Shown here piece after piece: positions 21,610 to 32,949 of a DNA stretch of 64,000 nucleotides (position 1 is its first letter; each line of letters opens with the position of its first letter). The stretch comes from Pelobates cultripes (lineage: Eukaryota > Chordata > Amphibia > Anura > Pelobatidae). The notes below the pieces were generated by a model. That model made no database searches. It was given only the letters and a program-made list of their open reading frames with translations, and had not been told where the DNA came from. Position numbers and translations under genes: made by a program. The stretch is taken from positions 313,925,672-313,989,671 of the forward strand of contig OW240916.1 of NCBI GenBank assembly GCA_933207985.1, written 5' to 3'.

Positions 21610-21800
21610 CATTTCTTGAAGTAGTTCATTCAAGTAAAATAAGAAATAGAAAAAAAGTATCTTCATGACAGAAGACGTGGATCTAAGCTTGAAGTGGTTG
21701 AAAATACAAAGGAACATCAAGAGAATATTTCCTCTGGGAAACCCAGAATGGGAAATTGTGACTACAGATGCGAGTGGGAAAGGCTGGGGGGGGGGAGCTT
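21610..21800 (+). pseudogene. DIRS-like RNase H, second part
   Basis: After the solo LTR the DIRS protein resumes: DVDLSLKWLKIQRNIKRIF then PLGNPEWEIVTTDASGKGWG (21740-21797). TTDAS.KGWGG is the RNase H start with its catalytic Asp in DIRS elements. Homology ends at the G-run at 21786-21796, where a different repeat begins, so the tyrosine recombinase is missing. Confidence 0.8.
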
Positions 21801-22505
21801 ACAATGGAGCTGACAGGGGAGCTGACCAGAACGGAGGAGAGAGAAGGGAGCTGACAGGAGCTGCAGGAAAGGTAAGTTGCCAATGCCACTGGACCACCAG
21901 GGAATGAGAGCCCCCCTCCTTGGCCAGCTAACAAGCAGGGAGGGGGGACGAAAATAAATATAAATAAAGATTTAAATAATAATAAAATAATAATATAAAA
22001 AAAAAAAAAATTAATATTAAAATAAATAATAATAATTAACAAAAATTATAAAAATGCCCACCCCCCACCAAGGATCTGCATTACACACACAAACACACTC
22101 TATTCATACACACACACACACTGCACTCATACACACACACCGCATTCATACAAACACACTGCATTATATACACACACACACACACACACTGCACTCATAC
22201 ACACACACTGCACTCATACACACACACACACACCGCATTCATACACACACCGCATTCATACAAACACACTGCATTATATACACACACACACACTGCATTC
22301 ATTATATACACACACTGTAAATAAATATTCAATTAATATAATTTTTTGGGGATATAATTTTATTTAGAAATTTACCAGCAGCTGCTGCATTTCCCACCCT
22401 AGTCTTATACTCGAGTCAATAAGTTTTCCCAGTTTTTTGGGGTAAAATTAGGGGTCTCGACTTATATTCGGGTCGACTTATACTCGAGTATATACGGGTA
22501 TATTG
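21801..22505. repeat. Low-complexity and MITE-like DNA with TACTCGAG end
   Basis: A G/A-rich part (21801-21955) is followed by an AT-rich run (21956-22050), a CA-type microsatellite and a terminal part with repeated cttatactcgagt strings (22404-22500) that fold on themselves. The end cgacttatactcgagtatat looks like the terminal repeat of a DNA transposon; a related tattTACTCGAATC end occurs at 24369. Superfamily not determined. Confidence 0.45.
22076..22316. repeat. CA-rich microsatellite with GCATTCATA/GCATTATATA spacers
   Basis: Runs of acacac alternate with tgcactcata, cgcattcata and tgcattatata. The 88-codon open frame over it is a repeat artefact. Confidence 0.9.
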
Positions 22506-22607
22506 GTTTCTTTGCATTTTGGGTTCCACCCTATAGACGTTGCTGCACTGGTCAACACCACTTTCTGATCAAACCCCTGACAGATACAATGCTAAAATCC
22601 AGAAGGT

Positions 22608-23412
22608 CGTCTTTCTCATCAGTCTATTAATGAACAGGGGACAAACTGCCTTCTGCCCACAGTCGCCGAGGCTTGGAGAACTTGCTCTATCCACCCCCAG
22701 GCACTGGACGACACTCAGTCCTGGGAGCTCTAGTCCTTACAAGGACTTTCCCCGTTGTATCCTCCACACTGGAACAGTGATTAGTAATTAGCCCTTTCCT
22801 CCCGAGTAACCAGACGACACATAGTTCTGGGAGTACAAGCTGGAATCTTTTAATCTGGCCAGATGGCCTGCTTTTATACAATTTCAGACACAGTTAAGCA
22901 CGCCCCTAACGCTCCCACACAAACAGGATAATCCCTCACCTTGACCTGAGAGGGGACTAGTTACAAGTTACAAACTCCTCCTCTATGCCTGAGAGATAAT
23001 TGAGTCAGGAACTGAACGAACTTAATTATCTCCAGGCACAGAAAAACATACAATATTACAAAACACCCAAAAGATTTAAAACACATAAACACCCCACAAA
23101 AGATACATCCCCCGATAGCCCCGATCTGGGTGACCAACAGATCCAAAAATAATCCAGATCGGTTCAGGGGTTTGGATATTCCCTGGAAGTCATAATTGTG
23201 ACCGACCGTGCACATGGTCATATGCCCAAAACCGTTACATGAAATCAGTGCTAATGGTCAGTCAAGTTCGGTAGTTTAAAAAAAGAACCAAGCCAGTTAA
23301 ATAGTCTTTCACAGGTTTCCCTGCAGGGCCCATAGTCTGTGGGCAGGAGGCTGGCAAGCAGCCTCCTCCAGGAGCTTGTGGCTAACTCACGTAGGAAGTG
23401 GAGTTTGTCACA
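22608..23412 (-). mobile_element. Solo LTR B, TSD aaggt
   Basis: On the minus strand it starts tgtgacaaactccacttcc (from 23412) and contains attgtataaaagcagg near 22880 as a TATA box. Candidate TSD aaggt occurs at 22603-22607 and 23413-23417. The last bases read ...aaagacg instead of the expected CA end, so one terminal base may have mutated. Homology to the fragment at 17023-17325 supports the 5' boundary. No internal genes, so a solo LTR of about 805 bp. Confidence 0.7.
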
Positions 23413-23469
23413 AAGGTGATGATAAAATGAATTATCCAGGATAACAGAAACATTTTAAATTAAATAATA

Positions 23470-23745
23470 AAAAAAAACATACTTTAAAAAAAATACTGTA
23501 ATTTTGTTTTCCTGGCTATCATCCATGTCACCATCAACAAAACCCCCCTTATCTGTCTGATTTATTAGAAACTGGACTGCAGGTTTGGAGGAGGCGTATT
23601 CCTTTATAACTTAATTAGATTTAATTGGAATATCCCTGTCCTAATCAGCTGAGATGGAGGAGCTTAATCCGTAGGTGATGCTGACATGGATAATAGCCAG
23701 GAAATGACAACTGTAGTAAGTTTTTTTGTTTTTTTTAATCCTTTT
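23470..23745. repeat. Inverted repeat, DIRS-terminal type
   Basis: Segment 23501-23538 (ttttcctggctatcatccat...) is the reverse complement, with few mismatches, of 23672-23706 (...atggataatagccaggaaa). A/T-rich stretches outside the arms also correspond. The sequence resembles terminal repeats I associate with amphibian DIRS elements, which fits the DIRS copy ending upstream at 21800, but this link is inferred. Confidence 0.5.
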
Positions 23746-24365
23746 TTGTATCATGATCCATGCTCTGCTAGAATTAACATTTGCAAAATCCACTTCTGTG
23801 ACCTAGAACAGCTGCAACTTCTTTGCAAAGATATGTGCGCCTGATGATACATGTTTGTACAGTTGTGATAACCAGACTCTCTCTTGTCACCATCCATATC
23901 AGTGACATATGCCAGGATAATTCTACCTTCCCCATGGCAATAACTCATATTTTTACTTCCCTGTGAGGCTATGTGGTTTTTAAACCCTGGTACAATCATT
24001 GCTTGCTCACAGCCGCTCCTTTCTCCTCTCTTCCTCTATGTCTGTCTGTCCCAACCACTACATAAATAAATCTTTTTCCTAGAAGAACGACTAAAAACCA
24101 TCTTCTTACTTCAAAAATAAATTATAATTTACAAGCTTACATTTTCTTTATTCATATCTATATTTGTCTCTTTCAGACATGGAAGGATTTGCACAAAATG
24201 AAGACATTTTAACATCGAGTAGATTATTTGTTTTTACAGCTAAATATATTTATATATTTTATTTTTTTGGGTGCACTAAATAAGAATGGCTTAATTATAG
24301 CCTGGAGTGACCCTTTAAATATAGATTTAGCTCATGAAATAAACCTTGCTACCAACAGATTAATT
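23746..24365. other. No recognised feature
   Basis: AT-rich DNA with only short frames. Nothing identifiable. Confidence 0.4.
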
Positions 24366-24660
24366 ACCGTATTTACTCGAATCTAATGGGCACCTTTTTT
24401 GGAAAATAAAGATTCCAAAATTTGAGTGTGCATTAGATTCGATGGCGCATTTCATTCAGGGGCAAAATTCGAAATTTCCCCGTGAATTTCATTCCGACAA
24501 ATTCACACAGGCAAATTAAAACCGGTGAATTAAAACAGGCGAATGCAAACAGGCGAATGCAAACAGGCGAATGCAAACAGGCGAATGCAAACAGGTGACT
24601 GCAAACAGGTGACTGCAAACTGGTGACTGCAAACTGGTGAATTCAAACTGGTAAACACTG
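24366..24660. repeat. DNA-transposon-like end plus 14-bp tandem repeat
   Basis: It opens accgtatttactcgaatcta, a TIR-like string related to the end near 22490, with a partly complementary cattagattcga downstream, so the first ~80 bases form a hairpin. From 24536 a 14-base unit (gaatgcaaacaggc, drifting to gactgcaaactggt) repeats about eight times. Confidence 0.6.
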
Positions 24661-25311
24661 ATTAGAATTAGCCCTGATATTGGGACCATGTGTTGAGTGG
24701 CCCAAAAAGCTAAATCTTGCTCTGTCCGTGCCCATGATTACCTCTGCCACTTTTTTCATTTTCACTTTATCTTCTTTTATCCTCTCCCCCTCTTCTTTCT
24801 AGTAACACCTCGTACTCACATCACATCATACTGAATCACTTTTCTCTTCTGATTTTGTTAGTCACTTTCATGCCTGATGTCCCAGTCTGCTCTATGCTTT
24901 CTTTTTTTTCCCCATCACTTGAAAAGAGATTAATGTATTGTGTATTTCGCTTTCTCTAATTACATACATTATGTCAATTCAGTCTGTTAAGTGTGATTGA
25001 TGCATGATGTGATAACTAAATAGATCAGTCATTTTTATCATTTGTTTCCTAACACAATGAATAATACACACATTCAGCATTTTATAATGTTCATGATTAG
25101 AATTCAGAATGGGTCTGCGGTATTACATCTTTCACTGCTTGCAAAAAAAATGACTAGGTTATTGGGAGAAATGTAATAAATATTTGCCAGAAAAAATACA
25201 TTATAGACTGGATGCAGACTTTTTATGAGACAAGTGGTAGGAATGTACTGCAGTTTGGAAACTTGTGAACAATTGTTATTGTATATCTAAAACCAAATGA
25301 CCTGTCAGATG
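24661..25311. other. No recognised feature
   Basis: AT-rich DNA without coding potential between two repeat clusters. Confidence 0.4.
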
Positions 25312-25735
25312 TTAAAGGAACACTATACAGTATTCCTAACATTATAATGTCCTTCTGTGCCCCCCAATATTGGTCATGCAGGGGTTAAAAACCCTTTAAA
25401 TCCTTACCTGATTCCAAAACCAATGCCCCTTTCTGCTGAATCGGTTTCTTCCTCCTCCAACATCCTCCAACAACCTAATACGCATGTGCTGCGAGTGAAA
25501 CTCATTGGTTTCTCGTAGAATTTTGCAAGATGCTGGACATTCTCATGCACAGCTCGAGGACATCTAGGGTCGTTTGGTGGAGTTAAACTCTGTGAAATTG
25601 CAAGAAGCGCCATTAGTGGCTGTTTGGGAGACACCATCTAGAGGCAATAAGCATTGCAGTTTCTCAGAAACTGCATTGTTTTAGATTGCACAGCTAAGTG
25701 GACAGGGGCACTTCACCCAGACCACTTCAATTAGA
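25312..25735 (+). mobile_element. T2/Kolobok-type MITE, right end truncated
   Basis: It starts ttaaaggaacactata, where TTAA is the target site and AGGRACACTATA the terminal repeat of this amphibian MITE group. It ends with cacccagaccacttcaa, which in intact copies (30520, 35720) is the subterminal part, and then breaks into the next MITE. No ORF. Confidence 0.65.
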
Positions 25736-26125
25736 TATGATTTTAATGAAGCAGTTTTGGTGTATACATCATGCCCCAGCAGTCTCACCTTTCAGTTATC
25801 TGTCATTTAGGAGTTAAATCACTTCTGTTTTTATGTAGCCCTAGCCGCACCTCCCCTGGCTGTGACTCATACAAAATCCATGAAAAATCTGATCTGACAA
25901 CACAGTCAGTTTACCTAATTTGTTTTAGCATCCTCTGTTAATTGAACTTTAATCAGGCAGAGGAGGCTTCTGCAGGCTCTAACAAGCTATTAACATTGCA
26001 GGAGATAAGAAATTCTAAATTAAACAGACTGTGTAATAAAGGAAGTGTAAACATTAGAACTCTCTTTAAAGGAAATGTTTAGGCAATGTAGATAACATGC
26101 AAGGGAGGTGTGACTAAGGTTTCAT
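25736..26125. mobile_element. Second MITE fragment, large-MITE type
   Basis: Contains aatgaagcagttttggtgta, gtcatttaggagttaaatca and atgcaagggaggtgtgact, a set I recognise from a widespread TTAA-type Xenopus MITE. Both terminal repeats are missing, so it is a fragment joined to the T2 MITE on its left. Confidence 0.5.
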
Positions 26126-26930
26126 ATAGTTACATAGGCTGAATAGATACATGCGTCAATATGTTCAGCCTTTCTCACATCTGTTCTTGCTGTTGGTCCA
26201 AAAGAAGGCAAAATGCCAGTTTGAAGCTTTTCCGATTTTGCAACAAACTAGAAAATTTTTTTTTTCCCAACCACAGAATGGAAGTCAGTTCTCTCCTTGG
26301 GTCAATAAGCTGTTATCCCTCTGATTAAAAATTATATACCTATATAAGTATTTATCCAATTGCTGTATAGTTTTTGATAAAACCACCTCTTCAGGCAGAG
26401 ATTTCCACATCCTTATTGTACTTACTGTAAAAAAAAACTTTCTTTAGCCTTAGACCAAATCTCATTTCTTCCAGTCTAAATGCATGACCTCATGTCCTAT
26501 GTATAGTCCTGTTTATGAATGTATTTCTAGACAATGGTTTGAATTGGCTCTGAATATATTTGTATAATGCGATTGTAACCCCTCTGAGGGGCTGTGTTTC
26601 TAAACTAAACAGATTTAAATTTGTTAATCTTTCTTCATAACTAAAATGTTCCAAAGAGGCAATATTATATTTGCATCCTGAGAATGAATGCCTCTTTTTA
26701 TACATGACAATACCTTACTGGCTTTATCAACTGCCGATTGACAATGCACATTTTTGTCTACAACAATGTTGTTATCCCTAACTCACTACCATTTAGGGTG
26801 TAAGTTGCATAACTTTGCATTTCTCTACGTTAAATTTCATCTGCCATTTGAGTGCCCAGTTCCCCAGTCTATCTAAATCCCTCTGCATCAAAGCAACATC
26901 TTGCTCACATTTTATTACTTTACAGGGGTT
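26126..26930 (-). pseudogene. CR1/L2-like LINE remnant (RT C-terminal end)
   Basis: On the minus strand, frame 26705-26490 reads SYEERLTNLNLFSLETQPLRG, the conserved YEERL..L.(L/M)(F/Y)SLE.RR.RG block after the LINE RT domain. Degraded downstream coding continues to about 26380. The segment 26130-26220 (gttacataggctgaat...) is a recurrent amphibian LINE 3' part. Stops and missing N-terminal parts make it a fossil. Confidence 0.6.
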
Positions 26931-26954
26931 TGTGTCATCTGCAAACACTGAAAC

Positions 26955-27160
26955 CTGCGTATGTGTGTGTCAGTGTGTGTATCTGTATGTAATTGTATAT
27001 GTGTGTCAGTGTGTGTATCTGTATGTAATTGTGTGTTTGTGTCAGTGTGTATGTGTGTCTGTGTGTGTATCTGTATGTCTGTATCTGTGTATGTGTCAAT
27101 GTGTGTATGTGTATCTGTATGTGTCCATGTGTATATGTATGTCTATGTGTTATGCTACTT
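26955..27160. repeat. TGTGTATCTGTATG minisatellite
   Basis: Imperfect repeats of gtgtgtatctgtatgt and tgtgtcagtgtgt. All open frames on both strands here are repetitive artefacts (CVCVSVC and HTHTHT). Confidence 0.9.
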
Positions 27161-27593
27161 GGTTTATTTGGGTTGGAACTCAACTGCAGCTTGAAGAACT
27201 CCTTAATTACAATATTAAAGAAACGAAGAATCTTTAAAGTATCAATACTGTAGCTTTAAGAAAAGAGAGGATTGCTGGCAATTTGAGAATCAAACAAAGT
27301 TTTAATGATTGATAAACTTAAATGAATTGCATATAGGCAATAATCCAATAAGAAGAAAGTGCAGGTTATCAAACAATACAAAGTTCATTAATAAGTATTT
27401 CCTCAGACAAGTATTAAATAAGATTCTTTAGGTTGCTGGGAATATTCTTCAATAGAAACATTAAGCAGGTAGCAGAGAGTATTTGCAAAGCAAGAAACAG
27501 TTCATAGTGAATAAGCATGATGGGAGTTGTCCTCCATATAATTAGTAGCTTGAAGCAGAGAAGATTTGAGCAAGCAGGAATTGGTTTATTAAT
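27161..27593. other. Target DNA of the L1 insertion
   Basis: Non-coding sequence that continues after the L1 at 29949. It uses agttgtcct and gaag-rich phrases on both sides but no gene is seen. Confidence 0.4.
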
Positions 27594-27612
27594 AAATGAT
27601 ATTGAAGACAAA

Positions 27613-29179
27613 CTTCCCCTTCCAATGGCGGGACACCGCTATTAAATACCTGGGGGTGAGGCTCACGGCCGACCTATCCAAACTATACCATATGAACTTC
27701 ACCCCACTGCTGGGAACCATACGGAAGAATCTGACAGAATGGGCCACACCTCACTTTTCCTGGCAGGGTTGCCATTGCCAAAATGAACATCCTCCCACGG
27801 GTCCTCTACCTATTCCAGACACTACCAATCCCACTCCCTAGCACCTTCTTCGCAGCACTCCGCACCCTCCTCATTAAATTTATTTGGAAGGGCACTAAAC
27901 CCAGACTCAAGTACACACAACTCACACTCCCCAAAACAGCAGGAGGCCTGGCCGTTCCTGACCTCAAACTGTACTACCAAGCATGCCACATGCAACGGGC
28001 CCTGGAATGGGCAAAAGAGGGGATAAGCAAACCCTGGAAGGCCATTGAAACTCACCACGCAGGCAGGCCCCTTTCAGCCCTCCTGTGGCTGGACCCCACG
28101 ACGGGTCGGCGGTTGGTTTACCAACAACCCTTCATCACCGCCACCTTAACCATATGGCACACACAAGCGAGGAAACTACGCCTCTCCTCCTTCCCATCCC
28201 CACTACTACCCCTGGTGTACAACCCGGACTTTGAACCGGGGTTGAGACCAGGAAACCTCCGCTGCGTCCTCCCACAAGACATACCCAGACTCCGAGACAT
28301 GACTGCCAATGGGAAAATCTTGTCCCTACAGACGCTCATGGGCACACCCACCCACCCCTTCATGACGACATTTAGGTACACCCAAATTAAGAACTACATC
28401 ATCACCATACCACAACACCCCGATGTCTATAGGGATCTCACGCAATTCGAACAGTTGTGCCAGGACCCGGAGCCCATGCCCCATAGCATTTCCCACCTCT
28501 ACTCTATGCTACAACGACAACAGGGACAACCCCCACTCCCCTTCATGTCCAAATGGGAGACCGCCGTAGGAGAAACACTCGAGACCCAGTGGCACAAGAT
28601 CTGCGACCTAGTGCACCACTGCGCAATTGCTAGCAAAACGCAGGAAACGGCCTACAAGGTCCTCACACAATGGTACTTGACACCAGAACGCTTACAGAGA
28701 ATGCACTTAGACACGGACGGCCTCTGCTGGAGGTGCAAGAGAGGGTAGGATCCTTCCTCCACATATGGTGGGAATGCCCACTCATAGTACCGTTCTGGGA
28801 GAAAATAGCTGCCATGGTGGCCTTATTCACGGATAATGTCCCACCCTTCCAGCCCGCCCCGTACCTCCTGCACCACACGACAACCCCCACACCACGATAC
28901 AAACGCTCCCTGACCATCCGCATTCTTAATGTCGCAAAACACCTAATACCTTTGCACTGGAAAAAAGACACAACCCCAACGCTTTCCCTGTGGTTTACTA
29001 GAATGGAGGAGTTACGAGTAACGGAGGAAATCTGGTACTCAGCCCAAGACCGAATGCAGACATACCTAGACACATGGACACCCTGGCTAACACGGGTGGG
29101 AACGGAGGCATTTCGAACTGTGCATTTGACCATGGGGGGAGGAACGGACGACCCCCAGGAGGAGACACCAGGAGCCTAA
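27613..29179 (+). pseudogene. L1 ORF2 C-terminal part
   Basis: Three overlapping frames cover the post-RT part of ORF2. 27613-27780 reads KYLGVRLTADLSKLY, the L1 (I/K)YLG signature. 27783-28748 reads MNILPRVLYLFQTLPI, LLIKFIWKGTKPR, PKTAGGLAVPDLKLYYQAC, the conserved thumb/linker of L1. The Cys-rich end begins GLCWRCK (28719) and, after a frameshift, continues HIWWECPLIVPFWEKI (28761) to a stop at 29177. Two frameshifts inactivate it. The endonuclease and RT core were never copied. Confidence 0.9.
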
Positions 29180-29930
29180 CGGGACGACCCACACCTGGCC
29201 CAAGACGCAGTACCCCACCCTACCCCACACACTGGCAGGTCCGGGAGGAGCACGGGCTCGGGACACGGGGGCCGACCCCTCAGGGGCGTGCTGTGGGGGG
29301 TATGATTCCTGTCGGGGTGCGGCCACCTGCAGTGCCCAAAACGGCTCATGGCCCCGCGGGTACGGGGGGTGCAGGAGCGCCAGTTCCGCGAGTTACAAAC
29401 GTTACTAGTTTAGATGGAAACGCAGGTTGCCCCTTAGGTTACTCCCATCCACACCAATGTATAACGCTGGGCAGAGCCGAATTGTACCAGCGTAGGGAGT
29501 CAACACCCTACCATACCACCATCCTGGACCTTAGACACGGGGTCGCAAGGAGGCTGCGTGCCCTGATGGGACCCTACACAGTAGGTACCCCACATGTCCT
29601 AGGACTGCATGGTGGCTACAGGGTGGGCATGGGGGACTAGATGAAAATTGGCAGGACATACAAAACTACCCAATGCAGAAAAGGTACACGTCAGATCTAA
29701 CAAAGTACTATTCGTAACTATGCACACACCATTTACTCAAGAAAGCGACCTGCGAGTCGCCAAGACACGTCTAACAGACTATGCCCTATAATGTATAAAC
29801 ATGTACAAATGACCAAAGGGACCTGCGTGTCCATGTTTTTCTGTTCTATGTTGAAAAGAAACGAAAAACCAAAGCAAAAAAAAAAAAAACAACAAACGAA
29901 ATGTTCAATAAAAACATATTTTTTTACAAA
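29180..29930 (+). other. L1 3' UTR
   Basis: Sequence between the ORF2 stop and the TSD. It is GC-rich in its first half; the 188-codon frame crossing it (29074-29640) overlaps the end of ORF2 in another frame and has no domain I recognise. It ends with an A-rich tract and AATAAA. Confidence 0.7.
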
Positions 29931-30057
29931 AAATGATATTGAAGACAATAGTTGAAAGATATACTTAAGGTTAATGTGAGTTGTCCTCGAAGAGTTCAGA
30001 GATATAGTCCACTTGTAAAGTAGAAGGTTATCCGTTCTCCAGTAATCCTCTATGGCA

Positions 30058-30559
30058 TTAGAGGACCACTATAGTGCCAGGAAAACATACTCGTTTTCCT
30101 GGCACTATAGTGCCCTGAGGGTGCCCCCACCCTCAGGGACCCCCTCCCGCCCGGCTCTGGAAAGGGGAAAGGGGATAAAACTTACCTTTTTCCAGCGCTG
30201 GGCGGAGAGCTCTCTGCCTCCTCTCCTCCTCCGATCCTCCTCCTGGGCTGAATGCGCACGCGCGGCAAGAGCTGCGCGCGCATTCAGCCCGTCGCATAGG
30301 AAAGCATTTACAATGCTTTCCTATGGACGCTAGCGTGCTCTCACTGTGAAAATCACAGTGAGAAGCACGCAAGCGCCTCTAGTGGCTGTCAATGAGACAG
30401 CCACTAGAGGATTAGGGGGAAGGCTTAACCCATTAATAAACATAACAGTTTCTCTGAAACTGCTATGTTTATTAAAAAATGGGTTAACCCTAGCTGGACC
30501 TGGCACCCAGACCACTTCATTAAGCTGAAGTGGTCTGGGTGCCTAGAGTGGTCCTTTAA
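30058..30559. mobile_element. T2/Kolobok-type MITE with both ends
   Basis: Left end ttagaggaccactatagtgc and right end tagagtggtcctttaa are inverted repeats of about 14 bp; the target sequence is TTAG at the left (a mutated TTAA) and TTAA at the right. Inside are nested hairpins such as tggcactatagtgcc, tctcactgtgaaaatcacagtgaga and acccagaccacttcattaag. No ORF with known domains. Confidence 0.8.
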
Positions 30560-30784
30560 GCATATTCCTTCCCTCAGCTCAGAAGGCTAGGACGGCTTAT
30601 CAGAGCTTGTGGAGTCGGCGTGTAACCGGAGCTGGCGTGCATACCCCGGAAGTAGATCCCAGTATCACCAAGCGCCTTCTCCCTGGCGCGGTCTCTCTAA
30701 ATACTGTCAGAGCCGCGTCAGAGGGGGGCGGGGCCAGCTCCGCATAGCGGAGAGCCGAACCCGGAAGAGATACCGCATGACACT

Positions 30785-31260
30785 ATGCAGGTGTGTTTAT
30801 CTGTATGTCTGTACATCTGTATGTGTGTCAGTATGTGTATCTGTATGTGTGAGTATGTGTATCTGTGTGCCTGTATCTGCATGTTTTGTTGGTGTGTAAC
30901 AGTGTGTCTGTGCAACTGTATTTGTGTCAGTGCTTGTATCTGTGTGTCTTTACATCTGTATGTCTGGCAGTATTTGATACACATACTGAACCACTTGCAG
31001 ATGCACAGACACACATACAGTTGCACAGACACACTGATACACACACTGACACACATGCAGATGTACAGACATACAGATACAAACATTGCTACACATGCAG
31101 ATATGTAGACACATAGATGCAATCACTGACACATGCAGACACACTGATACACATACTGACACATATGCAGATACAGTGTGTCTGTGTATCTGCATGTGTG
31201 TCAGTGTTTGTATCTGTGTGTCTGTGTCTGTATGAGTGTCAGCGCCAGTGTATGTCTACA
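30785..31260. repeat. Strand-switching GT/CA minisatellite
   Basis: From 30785 to about 30968 the plus strand has tgtgtatctgtatg units, from about 30970 to 31165 it has the complementary acacatgcagatac type, and from 31170 to 31260 it returns to the first type. Open frames of 60-134 codons on both strands follow from the repeat. Confidence 0.85.
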
Positions 31261-31674
31261 TATGTATACAGAAACACAAGGCCTACCACGGAAAAGAAAC
31301 GAAAAACTAGAGGCAGAGAGAAACGAAACACAAGGCAGGGAAAGCCGGGAGACCACAGAGGCAGAGCGAAAACGAAAACAGAGAGCAGAAACAGGGAATA
31401 ACCTGAGAGCAAGAGCAGAGAGAAACCTGTTAAAAGAAACGAGAAAGCCTAGGAGCGTAGGGAAGTAGAAGAAAACAAGAACTGTCTAGGGAAAACAGGA
31501 AGCCTAGAGCAGAGAGATTAGAGAAACCTAGAGCAGTAAACAGAAGCCTAGAGGCAGGAAAACAGAGAAACTTAGAGCAAAAGGAGCAGGAATATAGCTT
31601 GAGGCAGGGGAAGCAAGAAAGTCTGGGGGTAGTAGAAACCTGGGAGCAGAGGGAGAACAGAAAGTCTAGAGGTA
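31261..31674. repeat. Purine-rich degenerate tandem DNA
   Basis: Strongly A/G-biased sequence with recurring agaaacc, gagcagagag and cctagag words. It grades into the minisatellite that follows. The minus frame of 176 codons over it is Ser/Pro/Leu-rich and reflects composition. Confidence 0.6.
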
Positions 31675-31911
31675 GTGGGAAGAGCCTACAGGAGCAGAGG
31701 AGAGCAGGGAGAGAGCCTGGGGCAGAGAGGAGAGCAAGGAGAGCCTGAGGCAGAGGGGGGGAAGGGGGAGAGCTTGGGGCAGAAGGGGAGAGCAGGGACT
31801 GTCTGGGGCAGAGGGGGAGAGCAGGGACTGTCTGGGGCAGAGGGGGGGAGAGAGCAGGGACTGCTTGGGGCAGAGGGGGAGAGCCTGGGGCAGAGGGGAA
31901 GAGCAGGGAGA
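31675..31911. repeat. gagcctggggcagagggg minisatellite, left block
   Basis: Units of about 30 bases, ggggcagagggggagagcag followed by ggactgtct or ggagagcct. The same unit resumes at 32950-33172 in the same orientation on the far side of the inverted-arm element, so the two blocks were probably one array split by an insertion. Confidence 0.85.
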
Positions 31912-32049
31912 TACAAACAAAGCAGTAAAGTATACACACTATACAAAATGTGAAAATCAAATATTGGGGAGAGCTCCGAGGTGTACCTCACTAACACCTA
32001 ATACACATATAATTGAAAAACCAAGTGGAAAACACCTCCCAAATACGTG

Positions 32050-32949
32050 ATAATATAAGAACAAGTACAAATAACCTGAAATATAGGTCGTAGTTCATAA
32101 ACGAAATCTGTATAGAAAATAAAAGACTGACATAGTATAGTACAGTACTAAATAGGTGAGTGATATATTAGTGGAAATAGGTGCACTCACAAACAGAATT
32201 GAAATCAGGCTTCTCACCCTCCCAGGGGTAGCAATCTTATGGAAAGACGATCCTCCGTGGGATATATAAAAGAAAGACGATCCTCCGTGGGATATATGAA
32301 AGTTACAGCTATTAGAAAAAGAAACAAAAAAATGGTGGGAAATAACTTCTTTGGAACGCACGCCATAGCCGGATGCCGGATACCCGGTTTTTCGAATTTA
32401 CGATGATTGCGGATGTTGCCCTATATATACCTGGAAGTATCAGCACATTTATATCCCTGAGGAAGTCCCCTTTTCTTGGACGAAACGCGTTGGATAAGAA
32501 CTTCAAGTTTTATAGATGCTGCTATATTATTTTATATTTTGTATGTAGTTTGTTTTTTATTTCATTTTAATTTTGCCTGCCATTGGATTTTCCATTGGAC
32601 TACCTTCCATATTGTTCCTGGGAGTTCCATGTCATATGGAGATATGCCTGTTATTTCTCTTTACTTGTAAGTGAGACCAATAAATTTCATTTTGTAATTT
32701 TATTACATACTTCACCATATTTGTTTTTTTACTCTTTTATATATCCCACGGAGGATCGTCTTTCCATAAGATTGCTACCCCTGGGAGGGTGAGAAGCCTG
32801 ATTTCAATTCTGTTTGTGAGTGCACCTATTTCCACTAATATATCACTCACCTATTTAGTACTGTACTATACTATGTCAGTCTTTTATTTTCTATACAGAT
32901 TTCGTTTATGAACTATATTTCAGGTTATTTGTACTTGTTCTTATATTAT
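32050..32949 (+). mobile_element. Inverted-arm element with central hammerhead-like motif
   Basis: Arm 32050-32270 (ataatataagaacaag ... gacgatcctccgtggg) is the nearly exact reverse complement of 32733-32949. The 460-bp centre carries a well-formed hammerhead-like motif and no long ORF. In the left arm a 30-base piece (agacgatcctccgtggg) is duplicated. Non-autonomous Penelope-like elements are known to carry hammerheads and to occur as inverted or partial tandem copies. About 140 bp left of 32050 may also belong to the element. Confidence 0.75.
32452..32496 (+). ncRNA. Hammerhead ribozyme-like motif, best-formed copy
   Basis: Plus strand: helix I 5' strand TATCC; core CTGAGGA plus one A; stem II GTCC, nine-base loop, GGAC; GAAA; helix III A-U and C-G with loop GC; cleavage base T (GTT); helix I 3' strand GGATA. 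Helices I and II pair exactly. The layout is type I with a minimal helix III, as in Penelope-like elements. The extra A between the core and stem II also occurs at 2810-2849 and 14383-14426, so it looks like a family trait. Confidence 0.7.

Larger units (their letters stand above)
27612..29930 (+). mobile_element. 5'-truncated L1-type LINE with 18-bp TSD
   Basis: Exact direct repeats aaatgatattgaagacaa at 27594-27611 and 29931-29948 flank a 2,319-bp insert that starts inside ORF2 and ends in an A-rich tract (29879-29890) followed by aataaaaac. This is a textbook target-primed reverse transcription product, truncated at its 5' end. Base composition is GC-rich and CpG-containing compared with the AT-rich target. 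Confidence 0.93.

Noticed and set aside
29074..29640. 188-codon ORF downstream of L1
   Set aside because: It overlaps the end of ORF2 in another frame and runs into the 3' UTR; Pro/Gly-rich composition reflects GC content.
31430..31960. 176-codon Ser/Pro/Leu-rich ORF
   Set aside because: It follows from purine bias and the gagcctggggcag minisatellite on the opposite strand.
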